Shown one piece after another: positions 11,710 through 22,603 of a DNA stretch of 64,000 bases. Source of the stretch: Buxus sempervirens (Eukaryota; Streptophyta; Magnoliopsida; Buxales; Buxaceae); NCBI GenBank assembly GCA_947561395.2, contig OX387187.1, positions 40,467,829 through 40,531,828 on the forward strand, in the 5' to 3' direction. Position 1 is the stretch's first letter, and the number at the start of each line of letters is the position of its first letter. The translations under genes and the position numbers were made by a program. Below the pieces are notes generated by a model, which saw nothing but the letters and a program-made list of their open reading frames with translations, was not told the origin of the DNA and did not search any database.

Positions 11710-13145
11710 CTAACAAGGCTGGTCATCATCATAGTGGGAGGACACGTCTTGCCTTCTCAAGGCATGCAGAAGCTTGTTCCGCAGACGTCGATTCCCCTCT
11801 GTGCACTTGTGCACAATGTCCATTTCAATTTGAAGGGCCTCATTGGCTTGCTTATTTTCAAGCTCAGAATTCACATATGCAAGATGAATTGGGGAATGAG
11901 ATTCCCGCAGTTCGGCCACCCTATCCCTGTATTCATCAGGGGGCAGAACTGGGATGTCGCCAAAGGCGACGAAATGAAGAGGAGAGAGGCCGTCAAGGCC
12001 GCTCTCTCGGGCAATCCATTGTTCGTAGTCACGAACGTCAGATTCAGAAAATATGTCTTCTTGAAGTTTTCACACGCTTTGCCATTCCTTAAGTAATTGC
12101 TTCTTCAGCTCATACGTGAGTGGGCCAATCAAATTGCTCGCATCGTCTTTGATCGATATCCCCTGAGACTTCCCAAAATGTCTCAGGACTCGGATCGGAT
12201 ACTATGGCACAGCATGGGTTAAGCCTATCAAAGCTAGGCAATTTCTCTTCCTGAAGGCTACGATTGGGGTGTATGTAAAGTCGAATGTGCCCTACCATCT
12301 GATATCTGTTTCTCCCTTCAGCTAAAGAAAGTAGTCCAACCAGTCTTCAAGAGTGGGCAAGTCTGGTTTGATCTCTCTTCTGGCCATCAAGGTGACATTG
12401 TCACGGACAAACCCGTAATGCGGGCTAATGGGTTCAGCAACCATCAAGTGGTCTTGAAGCCAGATGTGTAGGAGAGGAGCGCACCCCTGAAACCTCCTAG
12501 TTCCATTCTTGGTCACAGTTAGGGCATGATACAATTGGGCCAGGATCAATGGCATGATTCGGTATCCCGCCTAGAGCTGGTCCACAATTTCCATGAGGGC
12601 CAAATTAATGGTGTCTCCCCTAGTGGGAAAAAAGATTTGCAGCGGAACCACGAGGGTGAAAGTATCCCACCAAACACAGGGTTTTTCCTGCTTTTTGTTT
12701 CTTATCTTTTAAGCCAGGAAGGTTTTAGAGACCCTCGTGAATGCTTGATCACTTCTTAAAGTATGGAATTCCCCTCTTGGTAGGCCAAAGAAAGTACAAG
12801 CTTCATTCTTGTAGCTATCTTTGAGATTTGGCCGAGCGGGTTCTCCAAGGTCGCGAAATCAAAGGAATAGGTCAAATTCCTCAATTGTGGGAGCCAACTC
12901 ATTGATCCCGAATCTAAACACTGACAACTGGGGATTCCAAAAAAGCACAGTTGCCTGAATCATATCCCAGTTGGTTGGCACATTTAACAGGGACAGAGTT
13001 TGTCCCATATGGTATTTGTGCTCCCATCAAATTTGATCATCCCCTTGAAACTGCTTTGTCCAAGAATGCATCCAAGGTGTATCAAAGGAAAATTTCTCAA
13101 TCCTAAGGAAGCGAGCTCTCTTAGTCAAGAATGAAGATGCCATGC
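11710..13145 (-). pseudogene. E1 ORF1-like gene upstream of gag
   Basis: An extra reading frame between leader and gag, as in Ogre-type elements. Minus-strand pieces: near 12560-12640 DTINLALMEIVDQL followed by a stop, then GYRIMPLILAQLYHAL and NGTRRFQGCAPLLHIWLQDH (12322-12555), then MVGHIRLYIHPNRSLQEEKL (12110-12298), then a charged helical end SELENKQANEALQIEMDIV (11710-11919). This order resembles the plant retrotransposon ORF1 proteins annotated as DUF7745 or aminotransferase-like mobile-domain proteins; that comparison is from memory. Their function is unknown. At least one internal stop (near 12572) and frame changes make it a pseudogene. No counterpart was found in B or C. Confidence 0.6.
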
Positions 13146-13388
13146 CAACTATCCAATTGAGATCCTAAGTCAATTAGGGTTTTTACATGCTGAAACTCTC
13201 CATTAGTCTAAAGCATGCATAGGAAAGTGCAGAAATTAAATCATCATTTCAGCAGTTCAGCAAGATTAACTAAGGCAATGAGCAGACTTAGAGAAATTAA
13301 ACACACAAATGTGTGTGATCCTAGAGGGTTGGCACCACTTAAGGTGCGACACCTAGAAATATTTGTGTACAGAAGCACATCTAGGTCC
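13091..13388. repeat. 298-bp direct repeat, copy 1
   Basis: Identical to 15240-15537 except for about three substitutions (offset exactly 2149 bp). It is E1 sequence duplicated on both sides of a family-B LTR fragment. It ends CTAGGTCC, directly against the LTR start TGTAGACACC. Confidence 0.95.
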
Positions 13389-13803
13389 TGTAGACACCCC
13401 AAATTGCACTAAAAATGAGAAAATAATTGAAAATATTAATTGGGATTTGAAACAGGTCAAAAAAGTGTAAAATCTGGCCAAATTGGTCATGACCGTATTT
13501 TGTCTACGGACTGGTCATACCTGTAGTTGATATACGGTCACGGCGTGCCCGTATTAATAATACGGGCAGGGCGCGACCGTAATATATATACGGGCACGGG
13601 GGTCTTTGTGCGAATTTTACCTTTTTGATTTTTGAGCCTTATCTGCACCCAAATATCTCTCTTGGATAAGCGAATTCTCTTATTTATCCATTCGAATTAT
13701 CTCATTTATCCTTGTGGATAAAGGATAGACATGATCTTGTGTTTAACTCAAACTGAAACTCTATCCTGCCAAACCTTGGACCAACCTTACCCCTGGGTTT
13801 GTC

Positions 13804-13811
13804 TATAAATA
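13804..13811 (+). promoter_or_regulatory. TATA box of family-B LTR
   Basis: TATAAATA in CTATAAATAGAGG. The counterpart on the minus strand is at 43766-43773 and 57766-57773. Confidence 0.75.
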
Positions 13812-13908
13812 GAGGCTCTTTCCTCTAGCTAAGGGCCACGAAATTTTGAAGAATCAAAAGCTTTAAGAGAAGGAAAGGAATCCCTGCTGCTCTGCCTACT
13901 CAATCCAG

Positions 13909-13914
13909 GTAAGT
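13909..13914 (+). promoter_or_regulatory. Splice-donor-like site in family-B LTR
   Basis: AATCCAG/GTAAGT matches the plant 5' splice consensus, about 105 bp downstream of the TATA box. It is conserved in all three B LTRs (57663-57668 and 43663-43668 on the minus strand). Confidence 0.6.
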
Positions 13915-13976
13915 CCCCTATCCCTTCTTATTTTTCTGTCTTCAATTCTAGATGTAATAGGATCATCTTTATTGCT

Positions 13977-14270
13977 GTAGAATAAGGCCATATTTGTTTT
14001 TGTATCCCTAAACTTGTCTCTAAGTACCTCAAGGGTCTCTCTAGCCGTAAAACGTGAAGAGAGAACTAGGGGAAAGGGGAACAGGTGGATCCCTAGAATA
14101 GAACCCCATATCTGTTTTTTTCTTTTTTTCATAGAATAAGGCCTGTGATTGTGTTTGTATACCCAAACCTATCTTCAAGTACCTCAAGAGTCTCTCTAGC
14201 CGTAAAACGTGAAGAGAGAACTAGGGAAAAGGGGAACAGGTGGATCCGTAGGGTAGACCCCCATGTGCTC
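13977..14270 (+). repeat. Internal tandem duplication in B LTR
   Basis: A segment of about 150 bp (AGAATAAGGCC, AGTACCTCAAG(G/A)GTCTCTC, TAGCCGTAAAACGTGAAGAG, GGAACAGGTGGATCC) occurs twice in tandem. The same duplication is seen in the other two B LTRs near 43330-43610 and 57330-57605, so it predates the split of the copies. Confidence 0.85.
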
Positions 14271-15215
14271 TAATTTGTGAGATGTGGCTGTTTTAAATAT
14301 CCTGATCATGTTTTAATGTTTTTTATGATATATCTGAATGAATAACATGAATCTATGATGTTTATAGCATGAGATCTCCACTATTTTCCAAAATTTGGAT
14401 TTTTGCCACTTTTGCACCTACAGCACTGTTTTCGTGATTTTTGTGGTTTTAGGCTAGGATTTTGGATTTATCATGATCAATATGGTAGATCTGAATCCAG
14501 AAGCCTGAAAATAACCTCTAGGGTTTCATGATATGGTTTTTAAATTGTTTTTCATTATTGAGAGAAGACCCTACGGTCTAAATTCTCCCCTTTTGGTGTT
14601 CTTCATCAACGTGGGTCTTTTTGGTTTTTATTTTCTGATTTAACGTGAAATTTGGGCTTTATCTATGTCCTGGACTATTCAAATTCAATTTTGAAATATT
14701 TTACAAAAATCATATTTTTCTAGATTTCTAGAATTTAGCTTGAAGCCAGATTTTTGGATTTTTCACTTTAAATTGATTTTATTGGATTTTATCTCAATTT
14801 TATTTTGATCATGAAACCCTAGGAATGGTATGATCATAATTGAAGATTCTGGATCAATCAGACTATTCATATGAAAAAACCATATATTTTTGCCTTTTTT
14901 GTGATTTTGTGTGATTTTTATAGCAAGCTTTTCCCTTTATTTTAACATGAACAATGCCTGGCAACCACCTTGTGTGGATGAATAGGGGTGCCTAACACCT
15001 TCCCCTGTTCATAACTTAATCCCCTTACCCATCTCTGGTTGTTTTTTTTTTAGGAGGGATGTTTAGCCCTAAAATTTGCCTTTTGTGCTTATTTAATATT
15101 TTGGTGTCCATTCACACCTAAATTGAATGGTGGCGACTCTTTGTTTAATTTAATCCCGTGTGATGATTGAGGAAGTCATTAGATTGATTTTTTCCCATGT
15201 CTCACAACTGGCGAC

Positions 15216-15239
15216 ATGTGTGTGATCCTAAGTCAATTA
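15216..15239. other. Filler DNA at rearrangement junction
   Basis: A 24-bp bridge between the PBS stub and the second copy of the 298-bp repeat. Its first 15 bases copy 13309-13323 and its last 16 bases copy 13161-13176. The two templates overlap at GATCCTA, a 7-bp microhomology. Confidence 0.85.
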
Positions 15240-15537
15240 AATTTCTCAATCCTAAGGAAGCGAGCTCTCTTAGTCAAGAATGAAGATGCCATGCCGACTA
15301 TCCAATTGAGATCCTAAGTCAATTAGGGTTTTTACATGCCGAAACTCTCCATTAGTCTAAAGCATGCATAGGAAAGTGCAGAAATTAAATCATCATTTCA
15401 GCAGTTCAGCAAGATTAACTAAGGCAATGAGCAGACTTAGAGAAATTAAACACACAAATGTGTGTGATCCTAGAGGGTTGGCACCACTTAAGGTGCGACA
15501 CCTAGACATATTTGTGTACAGAAGCACATCTAGGTCC
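15240..15537. repeat. 298-bp direct repeat, copy 2
   Basis: Second copy of 13091-13388. It continues without a break into the E1 leader (CCAACCAGCC...), so this copy is the original locus and the first is attached to the inserted LTR. Confidence 0.95.
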
Positions 15538-16790
15538 CAACCAGCCTTTTCTTTCATCTGCTCTTTCATCTGCCCCTAGTGTCGAACCATAGCAAAATAT
15601 TTACAACTTGCCATCGAGGGCAAAATTTACAATAATTAGAAAATTCTGCAGAGTAATCACCTTTAGGCCTGTTGGGAGCCCAAAATGAGGGTACAAGCTC
15701 GCTTCAGGGCGGGTAAGCCAAATTCCTAAATCTAGGGTTTTCTGCCTTTGTTATGATCTGGCTTGTTTCTGTCCGACTGTCTGATTTGGTTGGCTTTCAT
15801 CTAATTAAAAGGTTGACCGGGACCCCAGGTGCTTCCCAGAGACTCAATGGGTCAAAGCCCACTGTTCACGGGACTCGAATGCATGGATCTGGGTAACACC
15901 CCTGATCAAAATTGGGCTAGCTTCCTGAATTAGGACTAAGACAACCCATGGTCTAGGGCTCACTTAGTTTGATGCAAGAAGGCAGGGGTTGTTGCCCCTA
16001 ATGGACTCTTGGGTTTTAAATTGATTTTACCCTTTTCCTTCATTTCGTGATTCACATTCACGTCCGCATTCAGATTCACAGCATGAGAGTTTTTCAGAAG
16101 TAATAGGTGGGGAAGGATACCCAGCCCGAGGCATCCGCCTAAAAAGGTCTGAGCCAAGTACCAGACCCCTCGCGTACCACAGCAAGAAACCAGTGGCGCT
16201 AAGAAATCCAGAAACCTGGGGAGATGGGTTTACCCTGTTTTCCCCGACAAGCCACGGGAGTGTAGGGCTAATAACATCCCAAAAGTAAGTTCATCGTATC
16301 AGAAGGGTGGCTGCTAAGGAGGTCTAAGTTTTGGTAGAGGGAAGCATTCACAACCACAATTCATTCATCATTATGGTCGGATCATCCACACAGACTCCCT
16401 TGTGCGTGTCACCCCACGCAGTTATAAAGTCATCCACTGTGTGGTGGGGTGCTCGTGTGTGCAGTTGGGCAGAGTGCCGTGTCTAGTCGGGTGAGTTATG
16501 GATATTGAGTTGATAAAGGGTTCCCATATGTCTTATTCATAGTGAAAGTATAGAATCAACACGCAATACGATGTTAGGGTTGGTCCCCAGGTAAGTGGAA
16601 GGGTCACAATGGTCCCATTAAAATCTACTTACCTTAGGCAATTATCACATCCGTTTGACAAGACCTCCCAAAATCACGTAATTACGTGTGTTCCACATTT
16701 CACTAAGTTTGACAAAGAGTACTTCCTAAATCTGCCTATATCCTGCTAAGTTGACTCATTTTCTAACCAGGGTCTGACTGGGTTGAGGGG
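15538..16790 (-). other. E1 conserved leader block
   Basis: Non-coding leader between PBS and ORF1. It is collinear with 36650-37900 (element C) and its PBS-proximal half with 41700-42360 (element G). Shared blocks include CAAGAAACCAGTGGCGCTA, GAGATGGGTTTACCCTG, GGGTCGGATCATCCAC and GTCACCCCACGCAGTTAT. No ORF is shared, so the conservation is at RNA or DNA level. Confidence 0.8.
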
Positions 16791-16810
16791 TTCCCTAGTG
16801 GAGTCACCAA
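16791..16810 (-). promoter_or_regulatory. E1 primer binding site
   Basis: On the minus strand TTGGTGACTCCACTAGGGAA lies 2 nt inside the end of LTR C1. It is a decayed form of the TGGCGACTCC(A/G)CTGGGGA sites of C (37903-37921) and G (58192-58209). The tRNA was not identified. Confidence 0.8.
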
Positions 16811-16812
16811 GC

Positions 16813-19661
16813 TGTGCGCACATAATAATCGATTGCATGGGCGAGCCGCATGCAAGGACGCGAGCCTTGGGACTATTGGAGTCGCCACTGCCTGAGAGGT
16901 GCAGGCAGACACAAAGGTTTTGCCTAACAGGGTCTAACTTTTCTGGTTTGCAGCTTATTAGAGATCTGGCTAAGTTCTTGGTTACGTTCGGGGAAGTCCG
17001 AAGACACCCCGGCCCGCCCCGTCGGTTTGATGAGTCCCTTGGGTCTCCCTGGTTTTTGAATCAACTTCTCACCCTGTCCTTTTACAGCATGTATTTTGGT
17101 TAAGTCTGGTAGGGACCATTTGAAGGTGTAGACCCCTTTTATTTTGATTCTATCTCTTTATCCTTTTTGGTGAAGTGGGTCAGGTACAGGCCTCATTGGA
17201 AGGCCTGTTGGATGCCAAACTGGGCTTGAACCCATGGCCCAGTAGGGTTATTGGGTAACCCTTATCGGATTTGGTTTGCTTTGGTTTAGGAGTTGGTTAA
17301 TAACATGATAATTAAATTGGTTAAGGTTTTTAGGGCCCAATGGGCTTGGACTTGGCCCAAGGGTGGTTAAATAGGTAGCCTTTGGCCCATTTGAAAATGG
17401 GCCTTAGTTTGGGCCAGACTAGTAGCGGGCCTCGTTGGAAGCCCCACTAATCCTTGGTGGGCCCGGATGGGCCCACATTCTTGAAACGGGCTTTGGTTGA
17501 CCCACAAAGCCCAATGGGTGCATATATGGCGAATCGGGTTAGATTGGGTCCAACCGGATCCAAAAAAAGAAAATTTTAATTAATTACAGAAATTGTCTGC
17601 ATATGGAATGCGGTCCGGGTTGGACCGTGTTTCAAATGTGGTTCGGCTCGGTTTTCTGAAATCATCCCAATGGCCACCGGGATTTGGTTCGTCCACTCCT
17701 TTCTGCTGTTCGATGGCTTCTATTGGGATTCTCTGGCACTTCTACGGTGGTGCTAATGCCTTCTTTTGGCTTCCAACAAAACCTTTTCTAAGGTTTCAAG
17801 AGCAAGAGGGACTTCGGCCTTCCTATAACAATCAAATCGTGAAGCGAGAGGCTTAAATGTCTTTATACGGCATTGTCCACGATTCTTCTCTTTTGTCTTC
17901 AAAAGAAATCAAGGAAAAACCAAAAGAAACTTGGTTCTCTCCCTTTCCCAAATCACATGACCTATTCTCATGTTTACGCACAACTTTTTCACAAACAAAT
18001 GCATGCATTAGACAAAACCAACAAGGAAAACATGCGTGAAAACAACTCTTGTAAATCAGGGATTTGAAAGGAAGGTAAACTTAGGAAATACAACACCTGC
18101 TAAACCAAAGTCAGGAATCTTTTAATCACTTGAAAGACTAACTCATAAAGACTAAAAGAAAACATGATACCATTTGCCAACTTTTGAATGAATGAAGTAA
18201 GCCCGAAATGGATTTTAAATACCTCATGTATGCATGCATGGGAAATTTAATTCCCTTTTCCTTTTTAAAGAAGAAACTACTTAGGGCAAACAATAAGCAA
18301 GACATCGTAACCAGTATGTGTGTGGGAGAGTGTGCCTATCGATGCATGCTCATAAACGAAATTCATTTAACGAACATAACAAGAATCATACACTAAAGGA
18401 AAGGAAAGGGGGAAAAGAGATTTAAGGGTACATGCAGCCATTACAAGGAGGACACACCCCTCCTAAAATAATCAAACAACATGAGATAACGAAGATGAAG
18501 GTGATATTAACTTAAGCATACTTTGGACTACAAAGCTACTCTCCTCCCCTTTCGTGTAGAGATCCACACCTTCCATGGGGTCTCACATGATATGCAAAAA
18601 GAAGCAAAATGGTTAAGAAGAATATAACAAGTACAAGTATTGAAGAAGAGCTTAAAACAAAAGTTACCGGAACAGCCTGATTCTTATATTTGTTAAATAC
18701 AGAGTTACCGAGAACACTACCTCGCTATTACCTTTTAGTTCTGATGAGTGGTGGTGTTTCGAGAGATGTGGACAGCGCTTCCGCTCTCCCTCAGCTTCGG
18801 AAGAGACTCCTCCTTGTCCTCAAGTGATCAGGAGACAACAAGAGGTGAGCAAAGAAGGGAATAGGGGTATTTTAGGTATTTTCTGGGCTTGAAGGTGAAA
18901 GTGATGGATCAGAAAGGTTGCTGGATGTGGGGGAGCTAAGGAAGAAGATGGGGGGACGAACCTTGAGCAATGGGGGCTGAGGCCCCCTTTTATAGGCAAT
19001 TTTTCCGTGTCCGCATTTGAAATGCGGACGTGCCTTGTCCACATTTCAAATGCGGACGAGTCACCCATGTGCCAAAATCAGCGCGAATTTGCCAGCTGTC
19101 ACTGTTGGTGACACGTGGCGATCTTCTAGAAGTTTAGAACCGCATTTGATTTGTGGTCGTGCCTTAAATGCAGACACGCACGTTTTAAAAATGCCGGATT
19201 TGAAATCCATTATCCAATTTGATTTTGAGTGAAGATATGTTACGATTTTTTCATTATTATTTTATTAAAATATTATTTAAATAATTAAATACTTTTAATA
19301 ATTACTTATTTTATTTCTGTTTTTTATTTATTCTGCCTTTTTCTTTTGTTTTGCCACATGGGCAGTTTTCTTGAAACTTCGACCGGCCATAACGTTTCCG
19401 TCCGGACTCCGATTCGAGCAAACTTAATGTTGTTGGAATTGGCTCGGAATCCAGTATCCACCAAGATTAAATTGGGCAGCTGAATTGGGGTTGAGCAAAA
19501 AGTCAACTTTTGCTCCCCCAAAATTTTGACCGGCTCATAACTTCCTCATCCAGGCTCCGATTCTAGCAAATTTAGTTGCGTTAGAGCCATGTCGGAATTT
19601 TATTTTCAATGAGAGGAACTTTGATGGTCAATTTTCACTGAATAAAAATCAGGAGTCTACA
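16813..19661 (-). mobile_element. 5' LTR of E1 (C-type, C1), 2849 bp
   Basis: Plus-strand ends TGTGCGCAC and GGAGTCTACA. On the minus strand: U3 with two tandem subrepeats holding GTTGACTTTTTG (19360-19650), an AT-rich tract, the palindrome GTCCGCATTTGAAATGCGGA (about 19008-19028), TATA box 18987-18994, donor-like GTAACT at 18662-18667, then a long R/U5 rich in GGCCCA motifs with the stem-loop at 17185-17207. The next element down on the minus strand is the PBS. ORFs here are spurious. Confidence 0.88.
18987..18994 (-). promoter_or_regulatory. TATA box of LTR C1
   Basis: TATAAAAG on the minus strand, placed like the TATA boxes at 39752-39759, 30493-30500 and 63505-63512. Confidence 0.7.
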
Positions 19662-20816
19662 AAAGCATTTATGCATAAAATCTTATTATTGAGTTTTACA
19701 AATCCCATTGTTACTGAGATATGAACAAAATGTTCTTGCTGCATGCAAATTGGCAGTCCCCCATACAAAGTTGTCTAAGATTATTAATTGTCTTTTATTT
19801 TGTATTTCTTGGGGTATTGATTTGGTATAAGATAGTAATCTTACATATATTTATAAGCTTATAACAACAACTCATCATATTACAAAATGAACTTGCTATA
19901 AGATAGTCACACCAATTAGTAAGGTAAATATATAACCGATGATTGGGATAATGGGTTGTTGGTTATAGGTGTGTTTAGTGTCGCACATGGTATGTGTTAT
20001 CTCGATCCCACATTAGAAACGGATGAATGCCTGATAAGATATAAGTGTTAGGGAGAACACTTTAACTAGCAAGACACCTTTTGGGGACAAAACCGTGCAG
20101 GTTTAGGCCCAAAGCAGACAATACTTCTCTAGGTTGGGTCGTTACATGGTAGTCATCGTAGAGTTTACCATTTTTAATTCTTGTGCAGACAACAAAATTC
20201 TGCAAGCCCAACCCAAATTTTTAAATGGGCTTGTAAAAGAATAGCTCATTAAGCCCATATCCCACAAGTTAAATATGGGATATTTTAATTTAAAATTCTT
20301 TTATTTATCCCTTGAGAGGTAAATTAGTCAATTCCTTGTAATTTTAACTCTATAAATAAGGGGCTTGGTTACAAGGAGGGGGGATAGATCAAATTAAGGA
20401 GGACTGAAAGGCTGAAGCTCTGAAGAAATTCTCTTGAAGAGAAAACCCTCCACCAAAAGAAGAAACAACTCAAAGGCAGGAGTAGATCCTCCACACAAAG
20501 AAGAAAGGAGCACTTCTATTGAAGATAAAACATCCTCACAAAGAAGAAAGGGGCACCTCTCTATAAAGAGAAAATCCTTTTTTAAGTCAACAAACCAGTA
20601 GAAGCAAGCACAAATCCTGGAGTGAAGAACACATACAACCACTCCAAAACTGAAAAACGCCACCTGGCATTCATCTACTTCAAATCACTCGTCAATCAGA
20701 GGATGCTCACGTGATTGAGCACCAAAGAGAGTAAAATCCCTCTTTTTTATCAAATTCATATTATTTGTAATCACTTTATTTTGTGTTAAAGGAAATACAT
20801 GAAATTTGTGAATTTC
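19662..20816 (+). mobile_element. Element D 5' LTR region
   Basis: Plus-oriented LTR of a different Ty3/gypsy family, upstream of D gag. It contains a typical U3 phrase GATCCCACATTAGAAACGGA (20014-20033), TATAAATAA at 20351-20359, and a long purine-rich leader. The left end is not certain (perhaps TGTTGG near 19957) and the right end lies between 20796 and 20816. 19662-19950 is AT-rich with no clear signal. Confidence 0.6.
20351..20359 (+). promoter_or_regulatory. TATA box of element D
   Basis: CTCTATAAATAAGGGGC about 530 bp upstream of the gag start; standard LTR promoter spacing. Confidence 0.75.
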
Positions 20817-20834
20817 TGGCACGCCCGGTGGGAC
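20817..20834 (+). promoter_or_regulatory. Element D primer binding site
   Basis: TGGCACGCCCGGTGGGAC, beginning with the TGG that pairs with a tRNA 3' CCA. It differs from the TGGCGACTC sites of the other elements, so D belongs to a separate family. The tRNA was not identified. Confidence 0.75.
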
Positions 20835-20886
20835 GCTCTCTTCCTCTCATCTTTCGAGTTCAAAAGAAGAAGTTATCACTGCAGAA

Positions 20887-22603
20887 ATGGCATCCAAGAA
20901 AACTATGGTTGCTGCCTCCAGTAAGACTTCTGGTGCTGTTGCTAAAGCCGTGCCAACAATACGGTCCAAGACAAAGTCCGGAGAATCTTGTCTTGTGTCA
21001 CCCTTGGAGCATCATTCCAGGAAAAACACTAAGAAAGTTGCTGCACCGAAAATTGTAGCTGTTCATCCATCCTCACCCTACTATGGGAAGGAAGGATCCG
21101 GATACTCCATCTCTACTACTGATACCGTTGCACCGGTAATGATGGTGGAAGCTTCGACATCAGACAATCGCTTTCAACAAATGGCTGAGGCCATTGAAAA
21201 ATTACAACAATCCCTGGCGAAAAAAGACATGCAAATTGCAACTTTGGTAAGCAAGCTTGAGTTTCAGAACCAACCGGCTGAACTTAGTCATGATACTCCG
21301 AATCCTGCAGGATTCACTCCCCAGCCAATTCCTGATATGCTGGAGCAGCAGCAACAACAGGAGCATCGTGAACAAGCGGTGTCACAAAATATCATGTATG
21401 ATACAACACAGATATCCGTTGCATCACTTTCAGTGCAACTCCAACACATGATCATAGACACCATACGAGCCCAGTACGGAGGTTCGCCACAATCTTCATT
21501 GGTTTATGCTAAACCAGATTCTCAATGCATCGATGAGATGCTCATGCTGATGGGTTACTAGCCTCCAAAATTCCAATAGTTCTATGGGAAGGGCAATCCT
21601 AAGTAGCACGTTGCTCATTTCATTGAAACATGCAATAATGCCGGAACATACGGTAACCTCATGGTGAAACAATTCATCCGGTCTCTCAAGGGTTCCGCCT
21701 TTGACTGGTATACTAATCTCAAAGCTGGCTCAATCGATAGCTGGGATCAGCTTGAGCCGGAGTTCCTTACTTGTTTTTACAGTACCCGACAGACCGTGAG
21801 TCTTCCGGAACTTGTTGCAACCAAACAAAGGAAGGAAGAACCTTTTGCTAAGTTCATTGAAAGATGCAGAAACTTGGTTCTCAATTGCAAAGAACGAATC
21901 AGCGGAGCATCTTCCATTGACATGTGCACCCAAGGAATGCATTGGGGATTGCTGTATAGCCTGCAAGGAAACATGCCCCACACCTTCGAGGAACTTGCAA
22001 CTCGAGCCCATGATTTGGAAATCCAAATTACTGGGCATGGAAGTTACATTCCAAGTGATCCATGAGACAGGAAAGATTCAAGGAAGGATGTGAAGAAGGA
22101 TGCAAGGCCATCTAAAGAAAAGGAAGTTATGGCAACCACTACCGCTTCAACCCCGGCTCCTTCCGCCCGCATTCCAAGTCGAAAGAAAATAGTAGAAGTT
22201 GACTCTAAACCTGCTCAAGGTCAATCCTGTGAAAGAAATCATCCAACATTGAAAGAACTTGAAGCAAAGAAGTACCCGTTTCCGGATTCCAAAATTCCGT
22301 GCATACTGGATGAACTCCTAAAACTCAAAATCATTGATCTCCCAACCCCGAAGAGGCCAGAGGAGTCAGGATGGGTAGATGACCCAAATTATTGCCAATA
22401 TCACCGAATTGTTAGTCATCCACTTGAAAAAATGCTTCGTTCTAAAAGAGTTGATCCTTCACCTAGCTAGAGAAGGTAAAATCAAGCTGGATGTAGGAGA
22501 TGATGTGGCCACAACCAATGTTACAACAATAACATTTGGTTCGTTTGGCTCTGTACTAGTTCAAACTCCTATGAAATTTGATAAAGCTTTGCCTCTCACC
22601 TAA
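20887..22603 (+). pseudogene. gag: Element D gag
   Basis: Particle protein of D. The start is ATG 20887 (MASKKTMVAASSKTSG), 52 bp after the PBS. The N-terminal part has a coiled coil near residues 98-122 (MAEAIEKLQQSLAKKDMQIATL). After a stop at 21559 the capsid-like gag domain follows in the same frame at 21661-22065: QFIRSLKGSAFDWYTNL, WDQLEPEFLTCFYS and PFAKFIERCRNL. A stop at 22063 is followed by a basic linker, then the knuckle-like CQYHRIVSHPLEK, where an A-run near 22427-22432 shifts the frame to VLKELILHLAREGKIKLD. At least three disabling changes make it a pseudogene. Confidence 0.88.

Larger units (their letters stand above)
13389..15215 (+). mobile_element. Family-B LTR (13389-15206) plus PBS stub
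   Basis: Plus-oriented LTR of 1818 bp from TGTAGACACCCC to CCATGTCTCACA. It is the reverse complement of the B LTRs at 42366-44192 and 56366-58174. It is followed by ACTGGCGAC, the first bases of the B primer binding site, and then abruptly by host sequence, so it is not a clean solo LTR. Features: CpG palindromes at 13495-13610, TATA box 13804-13811, donor-like CCAG/GTAAGT at 13909, and an internal tandem duplication of about 153 bp (13977-14270). Confidence 0.92.
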
